From Paramoeba atlantica (Eukaryota; Discosea): 64,000 bases of DNA. Location of the stretch: positions 1 to 64,000 of the forward strand of contig CDRNVI010000091.1 of NCBI GenBank assembly GCA_977017575.1, in the 5' to 3' direction. Below are positions 48,392 through 59,163 of this stretch, piece after piece (position 1 is the first letter of the stretch; every line of letters starts with the position of its first letter). The notes below the pieces were generated by a model, which was not told the DNA's origin, made no database searches, and saw only the letters and a list, made by a program, of their open reading frames with translations. The translations under genes were made by a program, and so were the position numbers.

Positions 48392-48570
48392 TACCCTAGT
48401 TTCTTGGCGTCTTTTTTTGTTGACACCGGGTAACTCCATGCGCGGGAAATACCTCTGCCCTAGTTGTTTAGCACTTTGTTGTGTCGGTGCCGGGCAGTTT
48501 CTTTCCGCGATATTCCTCACACCCTAGTTCTGTAGCGCCTTGTTTTATTGGCGCCGGGTGCGGGAATAAA
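48392..48570 (+). repeat. Three diverged tandem hairpin units starting CCCTAGTT
   Basis: Units begin CCCTAGTTTCTTGGCG, CCCTAGTTGTTTAGCAC and CCCTAGTTCTGTAGCGCC and each ends near CACCGGG/TGCCGGG/CGCCGGG. Within each unit, the bases after the constant head pair with those before the constant tail: GGCGTC/GACACC (one mismatch), GCAC/GTGC, GCGCC/GGCGC. Loops of about 10-12 bases are T-rich. Confidence 0.65.
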
Positions 48571-48682
48571 AGGGCGGGAGGTAACACAAGGGGCGGCACA
48601 GAGAGCGCAAGAGAGGGCGGCACAGGGGGCGACGCAGGGAGCGGAAGAGAGGGCGGCACGGGGAGCGGCACAGGGGGGGGAA
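48571..48682. repeat. Purine-rich GGGCGGCACAGGG repeat
   Basis: GGGCGGCAC recurs at 48591, 48616 and 48652, with GCGCAAGAGA/GCGGAAGAGA words between. It is non-coding, and is followed by about 600 bases (48700-49300) in which I see no gene or repeat. Confidence 0.7.
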
Positions 48683-49305
48683 TGTTAAAAAACGCATGTC
48701 CCATGGCGACGTTTTAGACGGATATAGGCCACTGTGCAAGTTTACCCTCCCTGTGGGTGCCACAGGATGGCACGAAATGGCACAGGATGGCACGACGAGT
48801 CTAGTTTTAGGAATCTTCATCCTCCTAAGTAGCATTTTAAATTGGAGTAAATTTTCGGATGCTCTTTTGCACTGTAGTTTTGCATATTGTCTGATAATTC
48901 ATAATTTGGGGGTGTATTTACGTCACGAGTGTGGAGTTAAGTAAGCACAATCTTCCAGCTACCCTAATCTTCTCTTGCGAAAAAAGCGCGGTTGTAGTGA
49001 TGATGACCATTTCTACTTAGACCATTTCATTGTTTATGATAAGAATTGTACGGAAAGAACGGCTTCTTCTGATTCTCTTCACCTCACTATCATGACTGAA
49101 CAATGGAGAGAGTAGAATTTACAAGACTATTGTCATTTCGACCATGAAATACATATATACAACTGTATGTACAACTACAAGGCGGGATATAGAATTGGTG
49201 ATACTCACACTAAATTTTTGGACTAGCAGATAATTACACTGAACAATGTAGTAATCGGTAGTAATTTACCACATCGAATACTCCAGGGCATGTAAATCCG
49301 ACATT

Positions 49306-49440
49306 TGCGTGCGGGAAATCACTCGTAGGCATGAATGAAAGCCTACCGAACGTATTGGGTAGAGAATACGACTCCAACCGCACCATTCTTTCAACACGAA
49401 AAGGCCTTCTTCTCCTAGGGGAAAAGGTCATGATGACACA
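49306..49440 (-). repeat. Inverted fragment of the R2 dispersed repeat
   Basis: This stretch (AATGAAAGCCTACCGAACGT, ATTGGGTAGAGAATACGACT) is the reverse complement of part of the repeats at 51830-51925 and 58965-59060, with about 90 percent agreement by eye. Confidence 0.75.
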
Positions 49441-49632
49441 AATGGCGAAAAGCTTGGGTCCGAGCAAAGCTTCTCGCGAATGGGAAAGAGTTCATGGTAC
49501 GTTTCACTCAATTTTCTTTGTGAAATGAGTGACTAAATGAAACTTTTCTTCAATGGGCGTGTTTTTTTAGCAAACAGTAAGAATTGGCAAAGTTTGGTAA
49601 AAAAGTGAACATATGTTGTGGCAACATACGTT

Positions 49633-49702
49633 GTGTCAACAAAAGTCGTGTTAATCCCAGAAATTAACACGACTTTTGTTGACACAACTTAATTTCCCCC
49701 CT
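49633..49702. mobile_element. Hairpin and right end of a MITE like element A
   Basis: GTGTCAACAAAAGTCGTGTTA (49633-49653) starts a perfect 23 bp stem whose other arm ends at 49685, with a loop of about seven bases. The stem word and the following AACTTAATTTCCCCCCTGTA match the MITE at 4030-4404. The zinc-finger frame begins directly after this end. Confidence 0.7.
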
Positions 49703-50732
49703 GTATCGCTATTGCGAATGTTGCACTTTCTTTGAAACAAAGAAAGGAAAGAAAAGGGCATGTGTTACCCTCAAGCACAGTGCTAGCAAGCACAAAAGTG
49801 AAGCTCAGATTTACGAGCAATGGCAACATTGTGTTGCTAAAGAAGGTGAATTATACACCTGCAAAGAATGTGCAAAAGCGAGCATTCGGGTGGAACTGAC
49901 AGTTCCCCTGATGAAGCGGCACTTACAGGAACATTCAAAAGGATTACACACCATTTGTGAACTTTGTTCCTTTTTTCAAGAATTCATGGGAAAACCCCCC
50001 GTTTTGAGCGTACCGTATCACAACAAGTGCGTGAAACACAAGCGTGAAAAAGAAATTTTTGACGCATGGAAAAACCTTCGAATTGAAGGTGACATTGCCA
50101 ATGGCTTTCGATGCACAGCATGTGCAGGAACATATGGCGATCAAAACCCTGAGAGTCACATTTTCAAGTATGACGACATGCGTAAACATGTTTTAGAACA
50201 TAGGCGCGGGGATCATTCCCATTGCAAAGAATGCTCCTTCTTCGAGGAGTTGCAAGGGAAACCTCCCATACGATGTACTCGAAATCACCTCTCTAGTAAG
50301 AATCACCTTACCGAGAAGGCATTGTATGACATGTGGATGGACCTTGAGGTGCAAGGTACCATGTCTGCAGGCTCTCAATGCACGAAATGTGCTACAACAC
50401 AGGATCGAAACCCTTCGTCATACACGTTTATGTACGACTGCATGCGCAAACATGTTTTCGAACATGGGCGCGGAGACCACGACATTTGTGAAGCATGCTC
50501 CTTTTTCGTGGGTACGCAAGGACAACGTCCTATCTTGAAAACTCGAGATCATATTTCGAGTATCAGCCACGAACACGAACAGCAACTGTTCGAACTGTGG
50601 AACGAGCTTCCCATAGCTCACGCAAGCTCGGGCACGGAAGCCGGTTACAAGTGTCTTGCGGATGCTTGTTCCGGTGAAGTGATGAGCCTCGGCGCTGCAA
50701 GAAAGCACGTCGAAAAAAGCAGGGGTCCCTAA
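49683..50732 (+). pseudogene. Tandem zinc-finger protein gene truncated at both ends
   Basis: An open frame of about 349 codons with no early ATG; it starts inside a MITE end and finishes just before a foldback element. It contains about four copies of a unit of about 85 residues. Each unit has C-x2-C, then MRKHVLEHRRGDHSHCKEC (a C2H2-like finger overlapping a second C-x2-C), then SFF-x5-GKPP and paired histidines (NHLSSKNH), ending in a helix with L.D.W. Good copies begin near FRCTACAGTYGDQNP and SQCTKCATTQDRNP; the first and last copies are incomplete. The same motif recurs on the minus strand upstream of the Helitron domain at 54937-56030, so this was probably the zinc-finger part of a Helitron relative. 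Confidence 0.72.
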
Positions 50733-50775
50733 AACTTTAAAAACTTTATTATAGTACTTTTATAGTACTAGAAAC

Positions 50776-50884
50776 TTTTTTAGGCTCTTCGTTAAACGCG
50801 GTGGTTGTTTTCAACTTAGAAGTCACTCATGCTATGCGCTTCACGTTGAAAACTACCACCGCGTTTAACGAAGAGCCTAAAAAA
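50776..50884. mobile_element. Foldback element, copy A
   Basis: Arms of 40 bp (50776-50815 and 50845-50884) are inverted repeats containing AGGCTCTTCGTTAAACGCGG and its complement, around a 29-base loop that reads TAGAAGTCACTCATGC. The loop is in the opposite orientation to copies B and C. Confidence 0.85.
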
Positions 50885-51130
50885 GAAAAATATCCAAAAG
50901 ATCATGAATAATCTACTTTTTTGGAGGTAAAAGCTCGATTTTTCGGCAAAGATTGCGAAAATTTACACCGAATTTGGGCTATTTTGGATGCCTTCCCAGT
51001 AGGGGCAGGAGTCGAATCTGTCGATAAAAACGTCGTAGAATGGTAGCTGAGGTCCCAAACTCTTAAAATACGATTTAGGAGTCGATTTGGGAAAAATAAT
51101 ATTTTTACTTTTTTTGGGTCAAAAAATCTT
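50885..51130 (-). repeat. X arm, inverted copy of 63705-63955
   Basis: Words such as CGTAGAATGGTAGCTGAGGT, CCCAAACTCTTAAAATACG and TAGGAGTCGATTT here occur as reverse complements at 63740-63800. It lies next to foldback copy A just as its partner lies next to copy D at the window end. Confidence 0.8.
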
Positions 51131-51235
51131 TTGGGTCAAAAATCTTTTTTGGTCACCCTAAAAATTTCGGAATTTTTGACCTTTTCGGACCCCTCCTGCG
51201 CGTACCAGGCGGGGGGGGTACCCCCAGGGGGTATG

Positions 51236-52032
51236 GAAAATTGCGGTGGTTGTAAAACTACCGCTCTACACTCGATTATTGAAAAAAAAGTGAACAAAAA
51301 CAGTGAAAATATAAAGAGGAACACAGTAATATAATAGAAGAAAAAAATATAAAAGGGGGCTCCGGTGGTCCAAAACTGAAAAAAAAATTTGAAAAAAATG
51401 GGGGGTCCAGGGGGGGGGTCCAGGGGGGGGGTCCAGGGGGGGGGGGGCATGGTCGAGCAAATTTTTTCGAAAAAATTAGTTTTCGAAAAAAAACCGCAGA
51501 AAGGGTAGCCGGGGTCTTGGCGCGCATTTTCCACCCCCCTACCCGGGGGTGACCCCCCCGCGTATCCGCAGGACGGGTCCGCCAAGTTCGGATTTTTTCG
51601 GAAAAAATTTTTTGAAAAAAATTTCAACTTGGCGAAAAAAATGACAAAAAAAATATTTTTCCAAAATCGTTTCCCCTATTGTATTTTGATAGTTTGGGAC
51701 CTACACTAGCTTTCTACGCAGTTGTTTTCGCAAGGTATCACTTCTTCGAACTGTGGTGCGCCCCCCAAAATGACCCATTTTTGACTAAAAAAGGTGAAAA
51801 AGTATTTTTCGGACCTAAAGGGGCATTTTTGTGTCGAAAGAATGGTATGGTTGGAGTCGCATTCTCTACCCAATACGTTCGGTAGGCTTTCATTCATGCC
51901 TGCGAGTGATTTCCCACGCGCAAATGTCGGATTTAGTGCTCTGAGAGCAAAAATATGCGAAAATGACCCCATTTGTACCCGAAATTCGGCTATTTTTGGC
52001 TATAATGTTTCCGTTTTCCAGGCTAAATTTTC
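51236..52032 (+). repeat. R1 and R2 dispersed repeats, first copy
   Basis: R1 (about 51236-51620) runs from GCGGTGGTTGTAAAACTACC through G-rich GGGGGTCCAGGG tandem words and TTTTTCGAAAAAATTAGTTT to CCGCGTATCCGCAGGACGGG. R2 (about 51640-52032) runs from TATTGTATTTTGATAGTTTG to TCCGTTTTCCAGGCTAAAT. The same R1-R2-foldback order recurs at 58386-59272. No protein of these regions looks real. Confidence 0.85.
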
Positions 52033-52141
52033 TTTTTTAGGCTCTTCGTTAAACGCGGTGGTGGTTTTCAACTCGGAGAGCGTAGCATGAGTGACTTCTA
52101 AGTTGAAAACAACCACCGCGTTTAACGAAGAGCCTAAAAAA
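52033..52141. mobile_element. Foldback element, copy B
   Basis: The same 40 bp arms as copy A, with loop TCGGAGAGCGTAGCATGAGT and then GACTTCTAA. The arms extend outward by a few more bases (ATTTTC/GAAAAT). Confidence 0.85.
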
Positions 52142-52869
52142 GAAAATATTGAAACTTCCATCTTTCGATGTGTCATGTTCGACAATTTCTGTAAAACTAA
52201 GCACTCTGTGCTCTGAATTCAGATCGCCTTTGAAGGTGGTCATTGGCTGCGCGAAGTGCTGGCACAATGTACACAGGTGGACCAATGTCCTTGCTCATGT
52301 CGGTGTGCTAGCTGCTTCGTTAAAAAGCGGGGGTTGTTGTCAAACGGGGCTTCGCAAATTCCTTCCCACTAACGACGCCGGGGCCTTCGCTACTACACAT
52401 GTATTGCATCTTACGCAAGCAGTGAGTGTTTCATTTTATGGAACGGTGATGTATCCCCATTTAGTGTCTTGTGTCGGGCCCTGGTTATTGCGCAGAAGCA
52501 CAATCAGAGACCGTTCATCAAACACTGGCCAAATGGTATCATTTTTAATCGGCCGTGTTGGAGGCTTGAGCCGGATCTGGCTCTTCTTGAGCTAGTTCAG
52601 CTCTTTACTTCTTTACGCTGACAATTCCTGCATAGGAGAAGAACTGCACAATCATTTTCGGTGATCATTAGATGGGCCTCTACGATACCGTTGTCGAACT
52701 CTATATCAGAGTCTTGAGATGTTTGCCAGGAACTTCATTACACCGTTCATATTGATCCATGTGAAGCTATGGCTCATGTACTCGGAGGGTTGGCCGAGAC
52801 AAAAGGCAGTTGCCATTTCGATTGAAATTTCCATCTTTCGATGTGTCATGTTCGACAATTTCTGTAAAA
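52142..52869. other. Zinc-finger/Helitron debris
   Basis: A segment of about 50 bases (CCATCTTTCGATGTGTCATG, then TTCGACAATTTCTGTAAAACTA) occurs twice, at 52157-52200 and 52830-52872. On the minus strand around 52180-52330, pieces such as HRHEQGHWSTCVHCAS and HLCTLCQHFA look like broken copies of the zinc-finger unit. No intact gene is present. Confidence 0.45.
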
Positions 52870-54571
52870 CTATTCGGTAAGAAGAGTACGGATTTGCCGT
52901 TTGAAAATTCTAGTGGATCTGACAGGATACCATGGCACAAGCTCAGACCGCTTGAGAAGGTTGGCCCGCATTTCCTGCATTTTCTCGCTCTCATCATTCG
53001 TAAAGATTCTTAAATCTAGAACGTTATCGTTCATGTTTGGACTCACTGTGATCCAGTAAGTTGGCAGTCCGCATCGCCTGTATAAGTCGTAGATCTGACT
53101 TTGTGATGCCTTTCGCTTTGCTGGCGAAAAGGGTATCGTTTTTGCGCATACTTGCACAAATGGCAGAAACTTTGTTTCCAGAAGTTTCGCCTCGGAACTG
53201 TTTGGGTTCCTTATAGCCTGTTGTACAATGTGATGGAAAGCATCAGCCTTGCAAAAATTCATGAGGCTTCTGTGCGTATCTTTGTTATACTTCAGATTTT
53301 GCACTACTGCTGATGAGACTGCACGGCGCCGAAGCACATCGTAGCAGTAAAATATGAATCCAGCATTCTTTGCAAATCGGGAATCCGATTGCTCTAGAAT
53401 TTCCTTGATTTCATATAGTTCAAACGTTGAACCCTTAAAAGGGTACTTTTGCATCAGCGTCGGAAATGCTCCGAGCAAGATGTTTTCCATGTCGGTATAC
53501 TCATTGAGTAAACCTTCTTTTTGTTTCAGTTGCATCGCCACGGCATGCGTAATTTGCGCACCCGCCGGCGCATTGCTTACAGGGCTGTGATCAGTTACAA
53601 AAGATCGTGTGATCTCACCGCGAGGATCGCGATGTAACGTATCGGAAGCCACTGCTTGGGTGACCATACTGTTGATGGCGTTTTCACCCTCTTGGGAAAC
53701 AGATCTATCCCAAAGATGTGAGACAACGTCTCTACAATGTTGCTCGGTAACAACGTTGATCTTTCCTTCCTCTTTCAGTTGAGCATACACGTGGTTATGC
53801 TCACAGAGGAAGTGTACCCAGGTGTTCGGAGTCTCTGATTTCACCCCGAATATGCCACTCAGCTGTGCAGAACATAGTCTTTGACTACGTTTCGTTCTCC
53901 GTTCGTTGGCTATCCAAACAATTTGGATGTTCTTAATCGCGCCCTCGAGATCAGGAACTCTTTCGAGTTGCAAGAGCTCAAGGGTTTCGCGTGCTGTAGC
54001 CGTCACGTGTCCAGTGAATTTCGTGTCTGGCCTTAAGGATGCGGCATATGCGCCACCTTTCCTATATACACTGATGATTGTGCAGTGTAAAAACACCTTT
54101 TGAAGAAGGATCTCTTCTACCAGCGTGGGTATTGGAAGGTGATTTGTAGAAGGTTGTTCTACTGGACCGCGGGGAATTCTCCCTTTTTTGTCCATTATTC
54201 TTTGATCCCTTGCACAAAGTTGCGCTTCGGGATTCGGAATGTCACTTTCGAGAAGAATAACTTTACAAGAATCACAACTTGTATCACAACTTGCGATACG
54301 TTGATCGTCGTTCATTCTCTTTTTGTACCTTTTCATGCACTCTTCTTGAGCTTCCGTACTGACTGAAAAATCTTCCAAAGGAAGACGATCAATGTAGGAA
54401 GTCTCATAGAAGTATTTGAGTGCGTCTTTTGGATTGCGCTCAATGTCAAAACGTGTTCGACGTGAGCCATCTCCATTGACTTCGTATGTGTCAAAATTGA
54501 CAATACGTTTCGCGATGCAACATCGTTCAAGCCAGCACCGAAGTTCATTGGCTGAAGATTCTTTTCATATT
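52870..54571 (-). pseudogene. Helitron N-terminal (DUF6570/Helitron_like_N) region
   Basis: The frame is open from about 54571 to 52870 without an ATG at its 5' end; upstream sequence continues in another frame (YEKNLQ at about 54560). It shows the pre-Rep domain of Helitrons: CARDQRIMDKKGRIPRGP, NHLPIPTLVEEILLQKVFLH, KFTGHVTATARETLELLQLE and VPDLEGAIKNIQIVWIANER. Then comes AFPTLMQKYPFKGSTF, and the Helitron_like_N signature RCGLPTYWITVSPNMND. The HUH Rep nuclease motif and the two tyrosines expected next are absent: the frame ends shortly after VPWYPVRSTRIFKRQIRT. It is therefore a truncated rolling-circle transposon. Confidence 0.8.
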
Positions 54572-54760
54572 TCGTTTGTGTGAAAGATGGTATTTTCACA
54601 CATCTAGCATATGCTGCACTGTCAATAGTGCTAGCATTCGTCACATTCGTGACAGTTGCAGGAGAAAAAAACGCACCTTTAGGACCACTCGAGCGCCCCC
54701 TCTTTTTTTTGCAAAGCGATTTGCAAACCCCAATTTTCCAGAGGGAACATGTTTTGACTA

Positions 54761-54950
54761 TGTAACCCAGGTCGAAGGGGACGAGGGCGATACCAATAGT
54801 GTAGGTGCGACAGTTTCCCACAGGAAATACGGTATCTCCCTTATGGCATGAAGGCAAGGCTCCGAAAAAGGTGGAGATGCCGTTTTTCCCGAGGGAAACT
54901 GCCGCACTTGCACTATTGGTATCTCCCTCGTCCCCTTCAACCTGGGTCAC
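54761..54950. mobile_element. Small foldback insertion in the Helitron
   Basis: GTAACCCAGGTCGAAGGGGA (from 54761) and its inverse TCCCCTTCAACCTGGGTCAC (ending 54950) bound arms of about 58 bp that include GATACCAATAGTG/CACTATTGGTATC. The loop of about 70 bases has no coding potential. It sits between the zinc-finger frame and the Helitron_like_N frame and probably disrupted one gene. Confidence 0.8.
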
Positions 54951-56030
54951 GTTCTGTCCGTTTCGGCCAATCACGGTCTTGCGTGATAGTGTAGGCTATG
55001 GCTCCAAGGGTGAGCTCAACTTCATCGTTTCCTACTAAAGGAACTGGCGTAGTAGCCATGCTTCCAATATTGTAGACTGTTCGAATTGCCGCTATCTGTG
55101 TTTCCATAGAAGATGTGCAATTGTATGTGAACACTCGTCGTTTAGTCAGACATACCATGGCGAGAGTATCGCCATTGCCTTTGACGTAAACGACGTTATG
55201 TCCATCATGATATCTCTGAATAGAGCATCTTTTATCTCCATCGTTTTGGAGGATTTCATCACAAACAATGTGTGAATTGATGAGAATATTCTCAATCAGT
55301 TGAAAAGATGTGAGCGTTAGCGTGGAGCATTGCTTCACACGTTCCAGCTCATCATCCTGTGATATTGCATGAACTCTGTTACGCTCAGCTTGTGTGATTC
55401 GAAGTCGGAAAGCCCGAGCTTCAGTATGCCGCGGATGACGGTAAAAATGCTTTTGAAGCCCCTTAAACGTGAACATTTGTTCGGTAGCGCACAAAGTGCA
55501 CTTGAACTTGTTCTGTTCGCAGGGGAGGGCAAATTCGATCCAGTCGACTTTTGTTTGAACATAACGTGTATGCTCGCTTGATAACAAATGGTATTCATCT
55601 GCTGGGATAATACCCGTTGTTCCCCGAATCTGTGCGAAATACGCACATACTTCGCACACAGGAACATTCGTATCAGTCGGGGGCACCTGTGAAGGGTGTC
55701 CCATACTGAGTATGTGTCGCATCATAGATTTGACACTTTGCTTACGTATGGCGTGGGGTGCACATACATACATTCAGCACGATCCAATGGAGAAACTTAC
55801 GTGAAGCTCCCGTTTAGGATGCAGATACGCCATTTCCCGATGTTTCAGAGAATTCGCGTGAGTCGTATCCACCATGACTGGCGGAAATTCTTGCAAGATA
55901 GCAAAGTAATTACAAGGAATGCATAAATGCATTCCTTGGCAATGTTGTGTTACATGCTTGGTCATAGCCTCTTTTTCAAGAGGTGTTTCGGAACACCCAG
56001 GCAGTCTTCCTTCTTCTTCTTTTTCTTCTT
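54951..56030 (-). pseudogene. Helitron zinc-finger region with in-frame TGA
   Basis: A minus-strand frame running from about 56030 and interrupted only by TGA at 55774-55776. It carries fingers of the same style as the 49683 frame: MTKHVTQHCQGMHLCIPCNY with a following H..SLKH, then MMRHILSMGHPSQVPP with VCEVCAYF and HLLSSEH, then CTLCATEQMFTFKGLQKHFY. A non-finger segment follows (SFQLIENILINSHIVCDEIL, VVYVKGNGDTLAMVCLTKRR). It lies directly 5' of the Helitron_like_N frame, the normal order for the N-terminal half of a Helitron. Confidence 0.65.
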
Positions 56031-57020
56031 CTTCTTCAAAGCTAGACTTTTCCCGGTTCCGGGGCCACCGAGCAGAAACATACATTTCCGCTCGGGGTCT
56101 AGTTTTCCGTTAAATCTTCAATTTGATTTACGCACTGTTTCTGTGCTTGATTCAGTTCAATAGAACTGTTGTCTTCGCGCAATACGTAGCTGCGATCGAA
56201 CGTAATCTCTTCGTATTGATTACTGCGAGCCATTGGACGATCCTCATTAAAATGAGCTCTGTCCACCGGTGCACTTGGCTCAGATTGAGCCGAAGTTGCA
56301 AGTCGTTCGTTTTGAATCATTTCAGCATAGCGCTCTCCCGAATTTATGACTGAAATATTGGACCTCGTCCTTGTCATTGCCGATGCAAGATCAACATTTC
56401 CTTCAGAGGAGTTCTCAGTAGAACCTCCTAACGCGGCCGTTAAAGTTCGCATTTGTAGTTCGTAGTGTGCATTCTGCTGAACCAATCGCTCTTCATTGAC
56501 CACTGCAGTGTTCTGCTGTGCTTCAAGAGCATCTTGAAGATGGGGTTCAACCCCATCTTCAAGCTCATTCTCGCACTCCAAGCTCATTTTCGTACGCAAT
56601 GTTGCGTGCTAATCTTGTTTCTTCCAGAGTGCAAGCACCTTTGCGTCGAAACAAATTTGCCGCGTTCTCTGTATTCTTCGAAGCATTTTCAAACCCTTCT
56701 AGGGTCATTTCATGGCTCGGTGAGCCTTCCTTCCATGGGGAAAGCAATACCACCATGTGTTTCGCTACTCGAAGCTGGCTTCGAGCTCGTGCCCCAGGTT
56801 CTTTTGAAGAACTCAATATGGGAAAACCTGGTATAGCTGGCGCAGTGTGCAAAGAGCGCAACTGTTGTTCAACAATATCTCCAGGCTCAAATTCCGGGAG
56901 GCCTTCAATGTTCTCAAAGGCGTATCTCCCATTAGCACGACGTCCGCGACGACGTCTTCGATTTGTCCCGCACTCAAAATCTGAATCATGATCCGGCTCT
57001 TCTTGAGCTAGTTCAGCTCT
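56003..57020 (-). pseudogene. Helitron linker and PIF1-helicase start, broken
   Basis: From about 57020 the minus strand encodes RRRRGRRANGRYAFENIEG and LRVAKHMVVLLSPWKEG, typical of the region between Rep and helicase in Helitrons. After a frameshift near 56585 (next to a short duplication AATGAGCTTG) it continues to LNQAQKQCVNQIEDLTEN. A second frameshift near 56100 leads into LDPERKCMFLLGGPGTGKS, a perfect PIF1/Helitron Walker A. The frame then runs into a (GAA)n tract at about 56020-56045 and stops; helicase motifs II-VI are missing. Confidence 0.75.
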
Positions 57021-57049
57021 TTACTTATTTACGCTGACAATGCCTGGGG

Positions 57050-57210
57050 TCCAGGTGGGGGGTCCAGTCATGGTCGAGCAAATTTTTTCGAAAAAATTAG
57101 TTTTCGAAAAAAAACCGCAGAAGGGGTAGCCGGGGTCTTGGCGCGCATTTTCCACCCCCCTACCCGGGGGTGACCCCCCCGCGTATCCGCAGGACGGGTC
57201 CGCCGTCCTA
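57050..57210 (+). repeat. R1 fragment
   Basis: A partial R1 copy (TCATGGTCGAGCAAATTTTT to ATCCGCAGGACGGGTCCGCC) cuts into the Helitron linker region. Confidence 0.8.
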
Positions 57211-57778
57211 GAGGAATATCACTAGAGGTATCGGGCAGAACATTTCCTTAAATTACTTTTACTGATGTTATGGCATGTTCGGCCCTCTTATTGGGTATGT
57301 TGATTGGGGTGTTCTTATTGGTTCTTATTGGTTGGGGTGTTCTTATCGGATGTTCCTTTCTAAGTGTCCTGATCTCTGAACTCCTGAGAAGGCCTTCGAA
57401 ACCCAGTTTCACTGCTCCCGCGTAGGTTCCCCTTCTTTGTTCCACGCATGTGAGAAGTAACTCCCGCAATTTCTGACCAAAAATCGGGACTCGTGTTCCT
57501 GCTTCTTCTGAGTTGGTATTATGCTTGCTCTTTGTGATGCATTTCACGCGTCGCTCGCATTCACTGATGAGCCCTCGGAACGCAATTCTGAATTTACTAT
57601 CCTGAGTCCACCGGCAAATCCATTTCGGACTCCGGCAAATCCAGAGTTTGTCGGTGAACAAGGGCCGATCTCACCTTTTCAAGTCTGTAGGGACTATAGT
57701 GCTCAGCAATAATTGCCAGTACATCAATAAACCTAGACATTGTGATTTCAGATACGTGTTCTATGCTAAGTCCCTAGT
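57211..57778. other. Spacer between R1 fragments
   Basis: I see no supported gene or strong repeat here except three GGTGTTCTTATTGG-type words at 57308-57350. Minus-strand pieces such as KCITKSKHNTNSEEAGTRVP may be more transposon debris. Confidence 0.35.
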
Positions 57779-58011
57779 AGAAACTAATTTTTTCGAAAAA
57801 ATTTGCTCGACCATGTCCCCCACCCCTGGACCCCCCCCCTGGACCCCCCATTTTTTTCAATTTTTTTTTTCAGTTTTGGAGCACCGGAGCCCCCTTTTAT
57901 ATTTTTTTCTTCTATTATATTACTGTGTTCCCCTTTATATTTTCACTGTTTTTGTTCACTTTTTTTTCAATAATCGAGTGTAGAGCGGTAGTTTTACAAC
58001 CACCGCAATTT
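57779..58011 (-). repeat. Inverted R1 copy
   Basis: The reverse complement of R1, running from AAACTAATTTTTTCGAAAAA to AGCGGTAGTTTTACAACCAC. Confidence 0.85.
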
Positions 58012-58271
58012 AAGCTTCTTTAGTATCCCTCTTCGCTCAACAAAGGTGAGAAAGAATCCGCTGTGTCTTGTGCCTTCTATAAGGTCACATTCCAAATCGC
58101 CGTATCGCTCCCGATTGTTAACAATATTCGGTCGCTCCTCAATGTCGGTGTGGTTCGGAATACCGGTACGGTTGGTTCCCCGACGGCGACGTTGACCACG
58201 TCTTCCTCCACGGTGCAGACAACTCTCCAAGTTCCCATGTTGACCATCATCCCGCTTGATAAACCCGTATT

Positions 58272-58385
58272 GCGGTGGTTGTAAAACTACCGCTCTACCC
58301 TCGATTATTGCGGTGGTTGTAAAACTACCGCTTTACCCTCGATTATTGCGATGGTTGTAAAACTACCGCGCTACCCTCGATCATT
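58272..58385 (+). repeat. Three tandem 38 bp hairpin units
   Basis: Starts at 58272, 58310 and 58348. Each unit opens with GCGGTGGTTGTAAAACTACC followed by GC, a near-palindrome (GCGGTGGTT/AACTACCGC), and closes with CTACCCTCGATTATT. The same single unit starts each R1 copy. Confidence 0.85.
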
Positions 58386-59163
58386 GAAAAAAAGTGAACA
58401 AAAATAGTGAAACTATAAAGAGGAACACAGTAATATAATAGAAGACAAAAATATAAAAGGGGGCTCCGGTGGTTCGAAACTGAAAAAAAAAATTGAAAAA
58501 AATGGGGGGTCCATGGGGGGGGTCCAGGGGGGGGGTCCAGGGGGGGGTACAGGGGGGGGGGTCCAGGGGGGGGGGGTCCAGGGGGAGGGGTCATGGTCGA
58601 GCAAATTTTTTCGAAAAATTTAGTTTTCGAAAAAAAACCGCAGAAAGGGTAGCCGGGGTCTTGGCGCGCATTTTCCACCCCCCTACCCGGGGGTGACCCC
58701 CCCGCGTATCCGCAGGACGGGTCCGCCAAGTTCGGATTTTTTCGGAAAAAAAAATTTAACTTGGCGAAAAAAATAGCAAAAAAAATGTTTTTCCAAAATC
58801 GTTTCCCCTATTGTATTTTGATAGTTTGGAACCTACACTAGCTTTCTACGCAGTTGTTTTCGCAAGATATCCCTTCTTCGAGCCGTGGTGCGCCCCTCAA
58901 AATGACCCATTTTTGACTAAAAAAGGTGAAAAGTATTTTTCAGACCTAAAGGGGCATTTTTGTGTCGAAAGAATGGTATGGTTGGAGTCGCATTCTCTAC
59001 CCAATACGTTCGGTAGGCTCCCATTCATGCCTACGAGAGATTTCCCACGCGCAAATGTCGGATTTAGTGCTCTGACAGCAAAAATACCCAAAAATGACCC
59101 CATTTTTACCCGAAATTCCGCTATTTTTGGCTATAATCTTTCCGTTTTCCAGGCTAAATTTTC
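58386..59163 (+). repeat. R1 and R2 dispersed repeats, second copy
   Basis: R1 continues to about 58740 with GGGGGTCCAGGG-type tandem words, then R2 (58745-59163). It is nearly identical to 51270-52032, differing by small indels, which suggests recent duplication as one block with the foldback element. Confidence 0.85.

Noticed and set aside
51136-51627. Pro-rich minus-strand frames in the R1 repeats
   Set aside because: They derive from GGGGGTCCAGGG tandem words and recur with frameshifts in each R1 copy, with no conserved domain.
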